This document shows, piece by piece, positions 46,392 through 55,855 of a DNA stretch of 64,000 bases. The notes under the pieces were generated by a model that saw only the letters and a program-made list of their open reading frames with translations, did not search any database and was not told the origin of the DNA. The position numbers and the translations under genes are program-made. The DNA is from Lysobacterales bacterium (GTDB lineage Bacteria; Pseudomonadota; Gammaproteobacteria; Xanthomonadales; Xanthomonadaceae), in contig JADKCY010000003.1 of assembly GCA_016718605.1 (NCBI GenBank), positions 248,001-312,000 of the forward strand, in the 5' to 3' direction. Numbering within the stretch: the first letter of the stretch is position 1; each line of letters opens with the position of its first letter.

Positions 46392-46926
46392 CAAATTCTC
46401 CCAATCCCAGAGCCCGAAGGCGCTGTTTGGTTTCTTCAAGCCCGCGATAAACCAGCTTGCGGGCAGCGTCCAAGGTAAGGTCAGACAGATCGGCGATCTC
46501 CTGCAGCGCATACCCTTGCAGGTAAAGCTGGACCGGAACGCGTCGCCGCTGCGGCAAAGCACTCAGACACTCACGAACGCGATCCAAATGCTGTGCATCA
46601 CCTGCACTGCGATCGGGACTACGACGGTCGTGCTGCCAGTCCACCCATTGCTCCTCGCTCTCTGGAAGCTGCTCGATCGGTCGCGATTGCGCGCGTCTGA
46701 CGGCATCCACCAAGGTGCTGACCACTACCTTCTGCACATAAGACGCAGGAAGTTCGGCTTTTGGGTCACGTTCCAGCGTTTTCCAAAGGCGTATGCGGAC
46801 TTCCTGCTCGATGTCATCCACGTCAATGCCGTGCTGGTCTAGCCGATTGGATTCAATCTGCATTCGCACTTTGCGTGAAAACTGCGCAATCAGTGCCTGC
46901 AATCGTTGCTGCGTGGCGATGTCCAT
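46384..46926 (-). CDS. ECF-type sigma-70 family RNA polymerase sigma factor
   Basis: A 180-residue sigma factor. Region 2 includes DVDDIEQEVRIRLWKTLERD (2.2-2.3) and ASYVQKVVVSTLVDAVRR (2.4); region 4 includes LSALPQRRRVPVQLYLQGYALQEIADLSDLTLDAARKLVYRG, a helix-turn-helix for the -35. The first residues look like region 2.1. It is followed by its likely anti-sigma gene. The regulon is unknown. Confidence 0.88.
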   Translation of the reverse strand: MDIATQQRLQALIAQFSRKVRMQIESNRLDQHGIDVDDIEQEVRIRLWKTLERDPKAELPASYVQKVVVSTLVDAVRRAQSRPIEQLPESEEQWVDWQHDRRSPDRSAGDAQHLDRVRECLSALPQRRRVPVQLYLQGYALQEIADLSDLTLDAARKLVYRGLEETKQRLRALGLGEFDD

Positions 46927-46929
46927 GGA

Positions 46930-47934
46930 TCAGTTCGGCACCACGTTGCTCGGTCCCGAAGTCAAACAAGCGGCCGGCGCGTGGACATCCACCAGATACA
47001 GTGGCCGCTGCTTGGACTCCATGTAGAGCCGCCCCAGATACTCGCCGATAATACCCAGGGCCATCAGTTGCACACCCCCGAGAAACAGCATGACGCTCAT
47101 CAAGGAGGGATAACCCGCCACGAACTCGCCCCAGAGCAAGGTCTTGGCGATGATCCACAGGCCAAACAAGAACGCGGCAAGAGAGGTCAACACACCGATG
47201 TAGGTGGCCACCCGCAAGGGCAAGGTGGAAAACGAGGTAATGCCCTCCAGCGCGAGATTCCACAACCGCCAGTAATTGAACTTACTGCGCCCGGCAAAGC
47301 GCGGCGCGCGCTGATACACCAACGCCTCCTGCCGAAATCCTACCCATGCGAACAATCCTTTCATGAAGCGCTGACGTTCGCGCAATCCATGCATGGCGTC
47401 GACCGCACGTCGCGACATCAAGCGAAAATCGCCGGTATCGCGCGGCATGGGTGTGGCGGCGAGTCGCGCCATCAAGCGATAGAAGCCTGCTGCTGTCACG
47501 CGTTTCAACCACGACTCGCCTTGCCGTTCAGCGCGTTGCCCCGCAACCACATCCACACCTTGCTGCCAACGTTCGACAAACAAGGGAATCAGTTCCGGTG
47601 GGTCCTGCAGATCCGCGTCAAGAATGACCACAGCATCGCTGTCGCAGTGGTCCAACCCGGCAGTCAAGGCCAGTTCCTTGCCAAAATTGCGACTAAGTTT
47701 CAGCAAGCCGACCCGCGCATCCGCCGCGGCCAGGCTGAGCATGACCGGCCAAGTGTCATCGCCACTGCCGTCGTCCACATAAAGAACTCGAGTGCGCAGT
47801 GGCAGCGCGTCCAGCACCGCGAGCGTTCGGCGCTGAAACTCCCGCAAACCCTCACCCTCGTTGTACGCAGGGACCAGAACGGTCAGGCTTGCGCTCACGA
47901 TTTCAGCCCCCAAACCAAGCAAAGACGGACGCAT
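46930..47934 (-). CDS. Family 2 glycosyltransferase (GtrB/ArnC/DPM1 type)
   Basis: A 334-residue membrane glycosyltransferase. LTVLVPAYNEGEGL, YVDDGSGDDT, ILDADLQDPPE (DxD) and DTGDFRLMSRR are the GT2 motifs for transfer of sugar from a nucleotide to undecaprenyl or dolichyl phosphate; two C-terminal helices follow (about 240-290). A GTG start at 47898, with a GGGGG site, would shorten it by 12 residues and is a serious alternative. It stops 4 nt before the sigma gene ATG and lies 33 nt after mtgA, but whether they form one operon is not known. Confidence 0.88.
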   Translation of the reverse strand: MRPSLLGLGAEIVSASLTVLVPAYNEGEGLREFQRRTLAVLDALPLRTRVLYVDDGSGDDTWPVMLSLAAADARVGLLKLSRNFGKELALTAGLDHCDSDAVVILDADLQDPPELIPLFVERWQQGVDVVAGQRAERQGESWLKRVTAAGFYRLMARLAATPMPRDTGDFRLMSRRAVDAMHGLRERQRFMKGLFAWVGFRQEALVYQRAPRFAGRSKFNYWRLWNLALEGITSFSTLPLRVATYIGVLTSLAAFLFGLWIIAKTLLWGEFVAGYPSLMSVMLFLGGVQLMALGIIGEYLGRLYMESKQRPLYLVDVHAPAACLTSGPSNVVPN

Positions 47935-47967
47935 GCTACCAGTCCAGTCAAACCGACTCGCAGCGCA

Positions 47968-48705
47968 TTACGGGTGCAAACAGCAGGTCGTCAGATAATC
48001 CGTACCACCCAACGCAACCATCTGTTCTTCGATCCACGCGACGCGAGCCCGCTGCGCCCTGCTCGGCGAACTTACCAAGCGTCGCTTGGGATTGGGCAAC
48101 AAGGCCGCCAATTGTGCCGCCTGACGGCGTGACAAGGCAGATGCAGAAACCCCAAAGAACTGCTGCGCAGCTGCTTCTGCGCCGTAAATTCCATCACCGA
48201 ACTCTGCGACGTTCAAGTACACCTCCAACAACCGTCGCTTGCCCCAAGCCAGTTCGAGGCTGGGCGTCAATCCAGCCTCCAAGCCCTTGCGCAACCAACT
48301 GGGCTCCGACCACAAAAACATGTTCTTGGCGACTTGCTGACTGATTGTGCTGGCACCGCGCCGGCTGCGTCCACGCTCACGGTCCTTCATGGCGGAACGG
48401 ATGGCTCCCATATCGAAGCCCCAATGGTTCGGAAACTGCTGATCCTCGGCCGCGACCACCGCAAGCGCCAACTGGGACGAGATCTGCCCCAATGGCCGCC
48501 AGCGCCAATCCGGACGCTGTTCGTGCTGGATTCGCCATGCCAGCATGAAAGCCGTGGTAGGTGGCGTTATCCAGCGCATCGCGACCAGCAGGAATGCGCA
48601 GATCAGCGCTGGCAGGAGCAGCCAGCGCCAATACCTTCTGCGTCGGAGTTGGCGCGCTTGCGGTCGTCGGCGCGCGTCCGCATAGTGCCGTGCCTTGTCT
48701 GTCAT
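47968..48705 (-). CDS. mtgA: Monofunctional peptidoglycan glycosyltransferase MtgA
   Basis: A 245-residue type II membrane protein of family GT51. After a basic N-terminus and one membrane helix (about 27-45) come motif 1 VVAAEDQQFPNHWGFD with catalytic Glu, motif 2 RGASTISQQVAKN and motif 3 LELAWGKRRLLEVYLNVAEFGDG. It polymerises lipid II into glycan strands and has no transpeptidase domain. The ATG is only 15 nt from the divergent hslO start. Confidence 0.95.
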   Translation of the reverse strand: MTDKARHYADARRRPQARQLRRRRYWRWLLLPALICAFLLVAMRWITPPTTAFMLAWRIQHEQRPDWRWRPLGQISSQLALAVVAAEDQQFPNHWGFDMGAIRSAMKDRERGRSRRGASTISQQVAKNMFLWSEPSWLRKGLEAGLTPSLELAWGKRRLLEVYLNVAEFGDGIYGAEAAAQQFFGVSASALSRRQAAQLAALLPNPKRRLVSSPSRAQRARVAWIEEQMVALGGTDYLTTCCLHP

Positions 48706-48720
48706 CGCCCTATTTTGCCC

Positions 48721-49623
48721 ATGTCTTCAACACTTCTCACTGCAGCGAACGATTTCCTCAGCCGCTTCCTATTGCAGCGTTCCGGGCTGCGCGGCGTGCT
48801 GGTTCAGCTCAGTGACGCGTGGAAGACCGTGCAATCCCGCAGCGCCTATCCGGACCCACTGCGGGATTTGCTCGGAGAAATACTCGCTGCTGCCCCTTTG
48901 TTTACTGGACACGCGAAAGTGGAAGGTCGCTTATCGATACAGATGCGTGGTCAAGGCGCCCTCCGCACCTTGTTTGCCGAGTGCACGGCAGGCGGCAGCC
49001 TACGCGGTCTGGCGCGCTGGCAGGCACCACTGCCGACGCCGCTGGATCCAAGCCATTTCGGTAGCGATGCGATGTTGGCAATCACTATCGAGGGCGAAGC
49101 GCGACCCGGCCAAGAACCGCAACGCTATCAGGGACTGGTCAGTCTGCAAACGACTCTGCTCTCATCAGCTTTTGAGGACTACTTCACCCAATCAGAGCAA
49201 TTACCGACACGGATTTTGTTGGCCGCCGATGGTGATCACGCCTGCGGCATCATGCTGCAACATCTGCCCGGCGCCAGTGACGATCCAGAGGCATGGCAGC
49301 GAGCGCATGCACTGCTCGATACGTTGACCCGCGAGGAGCTGCTGACCTTGCCTGCTGAGACACTGCTGTATCGCTTGTTCCATGAGGAGCAAGTCGCCTT
49401 GGTCGCACAAAAGCCCCTGCATTTCGGTTGCAGCTGCTCTCGTCAGCGTGTCGGAACGATGTTGCTTGGCTTGGGGCGCGCAGAATGCGATGCCGCATTG
49501 GCCGAGGATCGGATCGAAGTCATCTGCGAGTTTTGTGGCCACCACTATCACTTCGACAAGTTGGATGTGGAGCAACTCTTCGCCGGTGGCGGCAGCGCAC
49601 CTGCGCTGGATACTCGACAATAA
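48721..49623 (+). CDS. hslO: Redox-regulated chaperone Hsp33 (HslO)
   Basis: A 300-residue cytosolic holdase. The C-terminal zinc switch CxC-x29-CxxC is intact (C237, C239, C269, C272); zinc release and disulfide formation upon oxidation unlock the chaperone. LQTTLLSSAFEDYFTQSEQLPTRI and ILLAADGDHACGIMLQHLPGA are core signatures. The start at 48721 gives the usual length; a long frame upstream is antisense to mtgA. No ribosome site is visible before the ATG. Confidence 0.94.
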   Translation: MSSTLLTAANDFLSRFLLQRSGLRGVLVQLSDAWKTVQSRSAYPDPLRDLLGEILAAAPLFTGHAKVEGRLSIQMRGQGALRTLFAECTAGGSLRGLARWQAPLPTPLDPSHFGSDAMLAITIEGEARPGQEPQRYQGLVSLQTTLLSSAFEDYFTQSEQLPTRILLAADGDHACGIMLQHLPGASDDPEAWQRAHALLDTLTREELLTLPAETLLYRLFHEEQVALVAQKPLHFGCSCSRQRVGTMLLGLGRAECDAALAEDRIEVICEFCGHHYHFDKLDVEQLFAGGGSAPALDTRQ

Positions 49624-49784
49624 ATCGCCCACGCTGAGCCGACACCGCACGGGCGCACTTCACTGATCGCATCGGCAGCAAAGGATTGCAGGAGATACAA
49701 CCGCCCGGACTATAGGCGCGGGCGACACTTGTTGCCGCACACCCTCCGCACGCCCAATGCGGCGTCCCCAACGAGGTTCACCCA

Positions 49785-50729
49785 GTGATCTACGACAGCA
49801 TTCTCGATACCATTGGCCGCACGCCCATCGTGCGACTGCATCGCCTGGCTCCCGAGCACGTTTCGCTATACGTCAAGATCGAAGCCTTCAATCCGATGTC
49901 CTCGGTCAAGGATCGATTGGCCCTGGCGATCATTCTGGACGCCGAACAGCGCGGGGTGCTCAAGTCTGGGCAAACCGTCGTCGAAGCCACCTCCGGAAAT
50001 ACCGGCATTGCACTGGCGATGGTCTGCGCTGCGCGCGGGTATCCGTTTGTCGCCTTCATGGTCGAAACGTTCTCGATCGAGCGTCGCAAACTCATTCGTG
50101 CACTGGGAGGAAAAGTTGTGCTGACACCGGCAGCAGAGCGCGGCACCGGCATGGTCAGTGCGGCCAAAGCCTATGCCGAACGCAGTGGTGCCTTCTATGC
50201 GGAACAGTTTGACAACCCCGCCAATCCAGCATTTCACCGCAACAGTACTGGGCCTGAAATCCTGTCGGACTTTGCAGGCAAGCGGCTGGATTGGTTCGTG
50301 ACCGGCTGGGGCACTGGCGGCACCCTCACTGGCGCGGGCGAGATGCTCAAACTGGCCCGACCTGACATCCGGATTTGCACCACCGAACCGGCAGCCGCAG
50401 CGCTGCTTGCGGGCGGCGAATGGTCGCCGCACAAGATTCAGGGCTGGACCCCAAACTTCATTCCCAGCGTGCTCAACCGGGAGATTTTCGACCGCAACAT
50501 CGCCATCACCGATGAGCAAGCGCGCGATACCTCACTCGCCTTGGCGCGCAGGGAAGGCATTTTCGTCGGACTTTCCGCAGGCGCCACGGTCGCCGCCGCG
50601 CTCGAAGTTGCCAAGGAGGCCGAACCAGGTAGCGTGTTGCTGGCGATGCTTCCCGATACAGGCGAGCGCTACCTTTCGACCTTCTTGTTCGAAGGAATTG
50701 CCGAGGGCAGTGACACGTTGGATGCGTAG
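49785..50729 (+). CDS. cysK: Cysteine synthase A (O-acetylserine sulfhydrylase)
   Basis: A 314-residue PLP enzyme that makes cysteine from O-acetylserine and sulfide. NPMSSVKDR carries the PLP-binding Lys42, EATSGNTGIALAM binds the substrate carboxylate, and GTGGTLTGAGE binds phosphate. The start is GTG, 8 nt after a GAGG site. It opens the second sulfur region; the ArsR-rhodanese operon begins 113 nt later. The upstream 161 nt contain a -10-like TATAGG at about 49713 but no leader peptide like that of metY. Confidence 0.95.
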   Translation: MIYDSILDTIGRTPIVRLHRLAPEHVSLYVKIEAFNPMSSVKDRLALAIILDAEQRGVLKSGQTVVEATSGNTGIALAMVCAARGYPFVAFMVETFSIERRKLIRALGGKVVLTPAAERGTGMVSAAKAYAERSGAFYAEQFDNPANPAFHRNSTGPEILSDFAGKRLDWFVTGWGTGGTLTGAGEMLKLARPDIRICTTEPAAAALLAGGEWSPHKIQGWTPNFIPSVLNREIFDRNIAITDEQARDTSLALARREGIFVGLSAGATVAAALEVAKEAEPGSVLLAMLPDTGERYLSTFLFEGIAEGSDTLDA

Positions 50730-50812
50730 GCGATCCACCCTGCACGCGCGTTGCCTCAGCGCGACACCTCGCGCGGACACCGCGAGCGAATCGAATGCCC
50801 CACCGCATCGAC

Positions 50813-50840
50813 AAACAATCAAACGATTGTTAGATTGTTT
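50813..50840 (+). promoter_or_regulatory. Operator-like inverted repeat before ArsR-rhodanese gene
   Basis: AAACAATC (50813-50820) and GATTGTTT (50833-50840) form a perfect 8-bp inverted repeat with 12-nt spacing; a second nested pair CAATC/GATTG lies at 50816-50820 and 50825-50829. It ends 3 nt before the ATG at 50843. Very AT-rich against its surroundings, it is a good candidate operator for autoregulation by the ArsR protein it precedes. Confidence 0.65.
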
Positions 50841-50842
50841 GC

Positions 50843-51559
50843 ATGGATACGCGACAACACAAGAATTACCTGTACGAGCAGGTCGCTCGCATTGGCAAAG
50901 CCCTCTCCAGCAGTAAACGGCTGGAATTGCTGGAGTTACTGACGCAGGGCGAAAAGCCCGTCGAGACACTGGCGCAGCAAGCTGCCATCGACCTGCGTCT
51001 GTGCAGTGCTCACCTGCGAGCCCTGCGCGAAGCACGCCTCGTGCAAACCCAACGTGCGGGAAAACACGTTTTCTATCGCCTTGCCAGCGATGAAGTGGCT
51101 TTGCTGTGGGTCACCCTGCGCGACAGCGCGGAGCGACACCTGCTGGAACTTCAATTGGCGATGCAGCAGTTGGGCAGCCATTCCACATCCCTCACCCGCG
51201 AAGACCGAATGTCACTGATGCATCGCGCGCAGCGCGGCGAAATCACCGTGATCGATGTTCGGCCCGCCACCGAGTACAGCTGCGCTCACTTGCCGTTCGC
51301 GCGCTCACTACCGCTGTCCGAACTCCGCTTGCGGATCGACGAACTGCCGCGTGATCAGACGGTCGTTGCGTACTGCAGAGGACCGTTTTGCGTGATGTCG
51401 GATCAAGCCGTCGAACTTCTGAGAGAGCACGGCTTTATGGCGGAGAAGCTCAGCGACGGTATCAACGAGTGGCGAGCCGCGGGTCTCGCTCTTGAGGTGC
51501 CGTCGCCAGCTCCAACGCGCCCGAATCACGCCCGCACATCCAGTCGGAGAATGTCATGA
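50843..51559 (+). CDS. ArsR-type regulator fused to a rhodanese domain
   Basis: A 238-residue protein with an N-terminal winged-helix ArsR domain (about 10-105, recognition helix near DLRLCSAHLRALREARLVQ) and a C-terminal rhodanese (about 120-215, VIDVRPATEYSCAHLPFARSLP and active loop YCRGPFCVMS with C178). Other cysteines are C54 in the recognition helix region, C147 and C183. The fusion suggests a regulator that senses sulfur by taking a persulfide on its own rhodanese. Autoregulation through the adjacent inverted repeat is likely. Its stop overlaps the DsrE gene (ATGA). Confidence 0.9.
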   Translation: MDTRQHKNYLYEQVARIGKALSSSKRLELLELLTQGEKPVETLAQQAAIDLRLCSAHLRALREARLVQTQRAGKHVFYRLASDEVALLWVTLRDSAERHLLELQLAMQQLGSHSTSLTREDRMSLMHRAQRGEITVIDVRPATEYSCAHLPFARSLPLSELRLRIDELPRDQTVVAYCRGPFCVMSDQAVELLREHGFMAEKLSDGINEWRAAGLALEVPSPAPTRPNHARTSSRRMS

Positions 51560-51900
51560 CAACGACTCTTTTCATCCTCAACGAAGCGCCTTATGGATCC
51601 GAGCGCAGCTACAACGCCCTGCGTTTGGCCTTGTCACTCAGCAAGCGTGATGCAGAGGAGGTCCGCGTGTTTCTGATGGGCGATGCCGTGTCTTGCGCCA
51701 AGGCAGGACAGAAGGTACCGACTGGCTACTACAACTGCGAAGACATGCTTCGTCGCATTGGCCCTGCGGTCGCCGTATGCGGAACCTGTCTGGACGCGCG
51801 CGGCATCAGCGCCAGCGAGCTGATCGACAGCGCACACGCCAGCACCCTCGCCGAATTGACCGCATGGACCGTCGAGGCCGACAAAGTGCTGGTGTTCTGA
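51556..51900 (+). CDS. DsrE/YchN-family sulfur-transfer protein
   Basis: A 114-residue protein of the DsrE/DsrF/YchN fold. LFILNEAPYGSERSYNALRLALSLSKRD is the family start, and the cysteines C47 (DAVSCAKAG), C61 (YYNCEDML), C75 and C78 (VCGTCLDARG) are the conserved set of this subfamily; such Cys carry persulfide in sulfur relays. Translation is coupled to the ArsR-rhodanese gene and the MFS gene follows after 4 nt. Confidence 0.9.
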   Translation: MTTTLFILNEAPYGSERSYNALRLALSLSKRDAEEVRVFLMGDAVSCAKAGQKVPTGYYNCEDMLRRIGPAVAVCGTCLDARGISASELIDSAHASTLAELTAWTVEADKVLVF

Positions 51901-51904
51901 CCCA

Positions 51905-53146
51905 ATGAACCACGCCGACCTCGAACCCGCTCGTCTGGGTCTTCGCCCCAACCTCGCGCAGTTTGCGTTGCTCGTGCTGGTCAATGCCTTTGTCGGTGCG
52001 ATGGTGGGACTGGAGCGCAGCATCCTGCCCGCGCTCGCGGAAGAAGAATTTCATCTGGCGGCGCACAGCGCCATTCTGTCCTTCATCGCCGTGTTTGGCT
52101 TGACCAAGGCACTGACCAACTACGCGGCCGGCCGCTGGTCGGATCGCTTCGGACGCAAGCTGGTACTACTGGCCGGATGGCTGATCGCCGCACCGGTGCC
52201 CTTGCTGCTGATGTGGGCACCATCGTGGAGCTGGGTGATTGTTGCCAACGTGTTGCTCGGGGCCAGTCAGGGCCTGACCTGGTCCACCACGGTCATCATG
52301 AAGATCGATCTGGTCGGTCCCGCGCAGCGCGGCTTGGCGATGGGTCTGAACGAATTCGCGGGCTATTTTGCGGTCGCCGCCAGCGCGCTTGCCACCGGCT
52401 GGCTGGCCCAAACCTATGGCCTGCGGCCTGAGCCTTTCTATCTCGGCGTGGTCTATGTCCTGGCGGGCGCGTCGATCTCCGCGTTCGCGGTACGGGAGAC
52501 GCGCCATCATGTCGCGCAGGAATCGCTCAACCACACGAGTCCGCCAAACGAACTCAGTGCAGGCGAGATCTTCCGTAGCGCCACCTGGAAGGATCGCAAT
52601 CTTTCCAGCGTCAGTCAGGTCGGCTTCGTCAATAATCTGAATGATGGGATGGCCTGGGGACTGTTCCCACTGTGGTTTGCCGCCGCTGGACTCGCCCTTG
52701 ATGAAGTCGGCTGGTTGATCGCTATCTATCCCGCCGTCTGGGGCTTGAGCCAGATTGGCACCGGCATCTGGTCGGACCGCATCGGACGCAAGCCGCTGAT
52801 TGTCACGGGCATGGTGCTGCAAGCCATCGGCATCGCCGTCACCGCATCCAGCTCATCGACCAGCGGCTTCGCCTTCGGCGGCGTACTGCTTGGGCTGGGC
52901 ACTGCTGCGGTCTATCCCACCCTGCTGGCCGCCATCGGTGATGTAGCCCATCCCCGCTGGCGCGCCAGCGCGGTCGGAGTCTATCGGCTTTGGCGCGATC
53001 TTGGTTATGTGGCGGGCGCCCTGTTGGCGGGTGCGATTGCAGACTTGTTTGGCCTCGCGGCAGCGATGTGGGTGGTCGCAGCATTGACCGCACTGTCTGG
53101 CCTGCAGGCCTATCTGCGGATGGACGAGACCCGTCATCCGCGCTGA
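51905..53146 (+). CDS. MFS transporter of the sulfur operon
   Basis: A 413-residue major facilitator protein with 12 predicted helices. GRWSDRFGRKLVLL (loop 2-3) and the repeat GIWSDRIGRKPLIV (loop 8-9) are MFS signature A. SQGLTWSTTVIMKIDLVGPAQRGLAMGLNEFAGY is a long conserved segment around helix 4-5. Substrate unknown; the operon (ArsR-rhodanese, DsrE, MFS) suggests a sulfur compound. It ends 307 nt before metY. Confidence 0.85.
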   Translation: MNHADLEPARLGLRPNLAQFALLVLVNAFVGAMVGLERSILPALAEEEFHLAAHSAILSFIAVFGLTKALTNYAAGRWSDRFGRKLVLLAGWLIAAPVPLLLMWAPSWSWVIVANVLLGASQGLTWSTTVIMKIDLVGPAQRGLAMGLNEFAGYFAVAASALATGWLAQTYGLRPEPFYLGVVYVLAGASISAFAVRETRHHVAQESLNHTSPPNELSAGEIFRSATWKDRNLSSVSQVGFVNNLNDGMAWGLFPLWFAAAGLALDEVGWLIAIYPAVWGLSQIGTGIWSDRIGRKPLIVTGMVLQAIGIAVTASSSSTSGFAFGGVLLGLGTAAVYPTLLAAIGDVAHPRWRASAVGVYRLWRDLGYVAGALLAGAIADLFGLAAAMWVVAALTALSGLQAYLRMDETRHPR

Positions 53147-53236
53147 GCGCAGCCGCCTCCAGGATGGTTCTGCCGCGGTGGCCGCGTACCGCCTGACGCT
53201 CCATGTATGGGCTCTATCGCCATGCCAAAACGTCAT

Positions 53237-53266
53237 TTGCAGGGCGCACATTCCGCGACATATCTT
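53237..53266 (+). promoter_or_regulatory. Promoter-like pair before the cysteine-rich leader
   Basis: TTGCAG (53237-53242) and TATCTT (53261-53266), 18-nt spacer. The predicted start, about 53273, is only 3 nt before the leader ATG, so the leader would be translated from a nearly leaderless mRNA; no ribosome site precedes it. Confidence 0.5.
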
Positions 53267-53275
53267 TTCATCGCG

Positions 53276-53368
53276 ATGAATACAAAAACCACCACCACTC
53301 GTTCGATGTGTCTCTGCATGTGCTGTCGCATGTGCTGCTGTGCGCACACGCACGGGTTCGCTGGATAG
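53276..53368 (+). CDS. Cysteine/methionine-rich leader peptide upstream of metY-metX
   Basis: A 30-codon frame too short for ordinary gene calling. After MNTKTTTTRS it reads M-C-L-C-M-C-C-R-M-C-C-C, giving seven Cys and four Met codons in all, with the Cys codons crowded into 53309-53341. A stop TAG follows at 53366-53368, 85 nt before metY. Both amino acids belong to the pathway of the genes downstream. The known model is ribosome-mediated attenuation by scarce charged tRNA; poly-cysteine leaders have been described in mycobacteria, and I know of none in this setting, although I could not check. Weak points are the absence of a ribosome site and of a T-run terminator downstream. Confidence 0.6.
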   Translation: MNTKTTTTRSMCLCMCCRMCCCAHTHGFAG

Positions 53369-53383
53369 GTTCACCCTCTCTCG

Positions 53384-53411
53384 ATCCCGCTGCGGCCTGG
53401 CCGAACGGGAT
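53384..53411 (+). promoter_or_regulatory. Candidate attenuator hairpin between leader and metY
   Basis: Outer stem ATCCCG/CGGGAT (53384-53389 with 53406-53411) encloses an inner CGGC-CTG-GCCG hairpin (53393-53403). An alternative pairing of GTTCG (53356-53360, within the leader end) with CGAAC (53402-53406) would break it. No T-run follows, so if it regulates, it would act on translation or Rho access rather than as an intrinsic terminator. Confidence 0.4.
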
Positions 53412-53453
53412 TCTCGTCGCTCAGGTCGCCACCCACACCCAAGGAGCCAGACC

Positions 53454-54754
<1,301 letters not shown>

Positions 54755-54758
<4 letters not shown>

Positions 54759-55855
54759 ATCAGGAAGGTCTTCGCCACTGGCGCAGCCCACAGCCCTTTC
54801 TGCTGGACAATGGCGCAGTGCTTGAAAGCATCGAGCTCAGCTTCCGCACCTGGGGCCAGCTCAATGCGCGCGGCGACAATGCCGTGGTGGTATGTCACGC
54901 ACTGACCGGCGATCCGCACGCGGATCGCTGGTGGGCACCGCTGTTTGGCGCTGGCAAGGTGCTGGATCCCGAGCGGGACTTCATTGTCTGTGCGAATGCA
55001 CTGGGCAGTTGCTATGGCAGCAGTGGCCCCGCCAGCCGCGATGCGCAAGGTCGTCGCCAAGCGACGCGTTTCCCGAGAGTCAGCATTCGTGATCAGGTCC
55101 GCAGCCAGATGCATCTGCTTGATGCGCTTGGCGTTCGACACATTGCGTGGGTGGTTGGTGGCTCGATGGGCGGTCTGCAGGCTATCGAATGGGCGCTGCT
55201 GGATCCGACCCGTGTGCAAGCGGTCAGTTCTGTCGCGGCGTCGGCCAAACATTCGGCGTGGTGCATCGGCTGGAGCGAGGCGCAGCGTATCGCGCTGCGT
55301 GCAGATGCCAACTTTCACGACGGCAACTACAGCGATGAACACCCGCCATTGGCTGGACTCGCCGCCGCACGCGCCATCGCCATGGCCAGCTACCGAAGCG
55401 CAGCCTCATTTGAAGATCGCTTTGGCCGACGCGTCGGCAACGAGACATTTGGCAACAAGGTGTCAGCGCATCCCGCGGAGGAGCGCGACTTCGCGGTTGC
55501 GCACTGGCTGCGGCATCACGGCGATCTACTCAATGCGCGCTTCGACGCCAATTGCTACGACACCCTGCTGGCCTCGCTCGACAGTCATGATGTCGGCCGT
55601 GGTCGTGGTGGCGTCTGCAAGGCATTGGGTCAGATCACTATCCCGGTACAGGTCGTGTCGATTCCTGCCGACGCGCTGTATGTCCCGGCGGACCAGTTTG
55701 CTTTGGTGGAAGCCCTGCCCTGCGCCGAATTGAGCGTGTTGCGTTCGGAACACGGGCATGACGGATTTCTGATCGATGCTGACCGTTTGGAGCCGATTTT
55801 GCGGCGCTTTCGCCAGACCATGACCAAAGCGCCGCGTCAACTCACGGCAGCATGA
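54755..55855 (+). CDS. metX: Homoserine O-acyltransferase (MetX)
   Basis: A 366-residue alpha/beta-hydrolase that activates homoserine with an acyl-CoA. VVCHALTGDPHAD, VGGSMGGLQAIEWAL (nucleophile Ser), the late Asp in SIPADALYVPADQ and His in SEHGHDGFLID form the MetX catalytic triad. GTG start inside the metY stop (GTGA), so coupled. Whether it uses acetyl- or succinyl-CoA cannot be read with certainty, though metY next to it favours acetyl. Confidence 0.93.

Noticed and set aside
48334..48720. N-terminal extension of Hsp33
   Set aside because: Antisense to mtgA; Hsp33 proteins begin close to the ATG at 48721.
53147..53453. SAM riboswitch upstream of metY
   Set aside because: I could not find a conserved SAM-I, SAM-II or SAH core; the cysteine-rich reading frame is the better explanation.
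53340..53453. N-terminal extension of MetY
   Set aside because: Overlaps the leader peptide in another frame and lacks a ribosome site; AAGGAG supports 53454.
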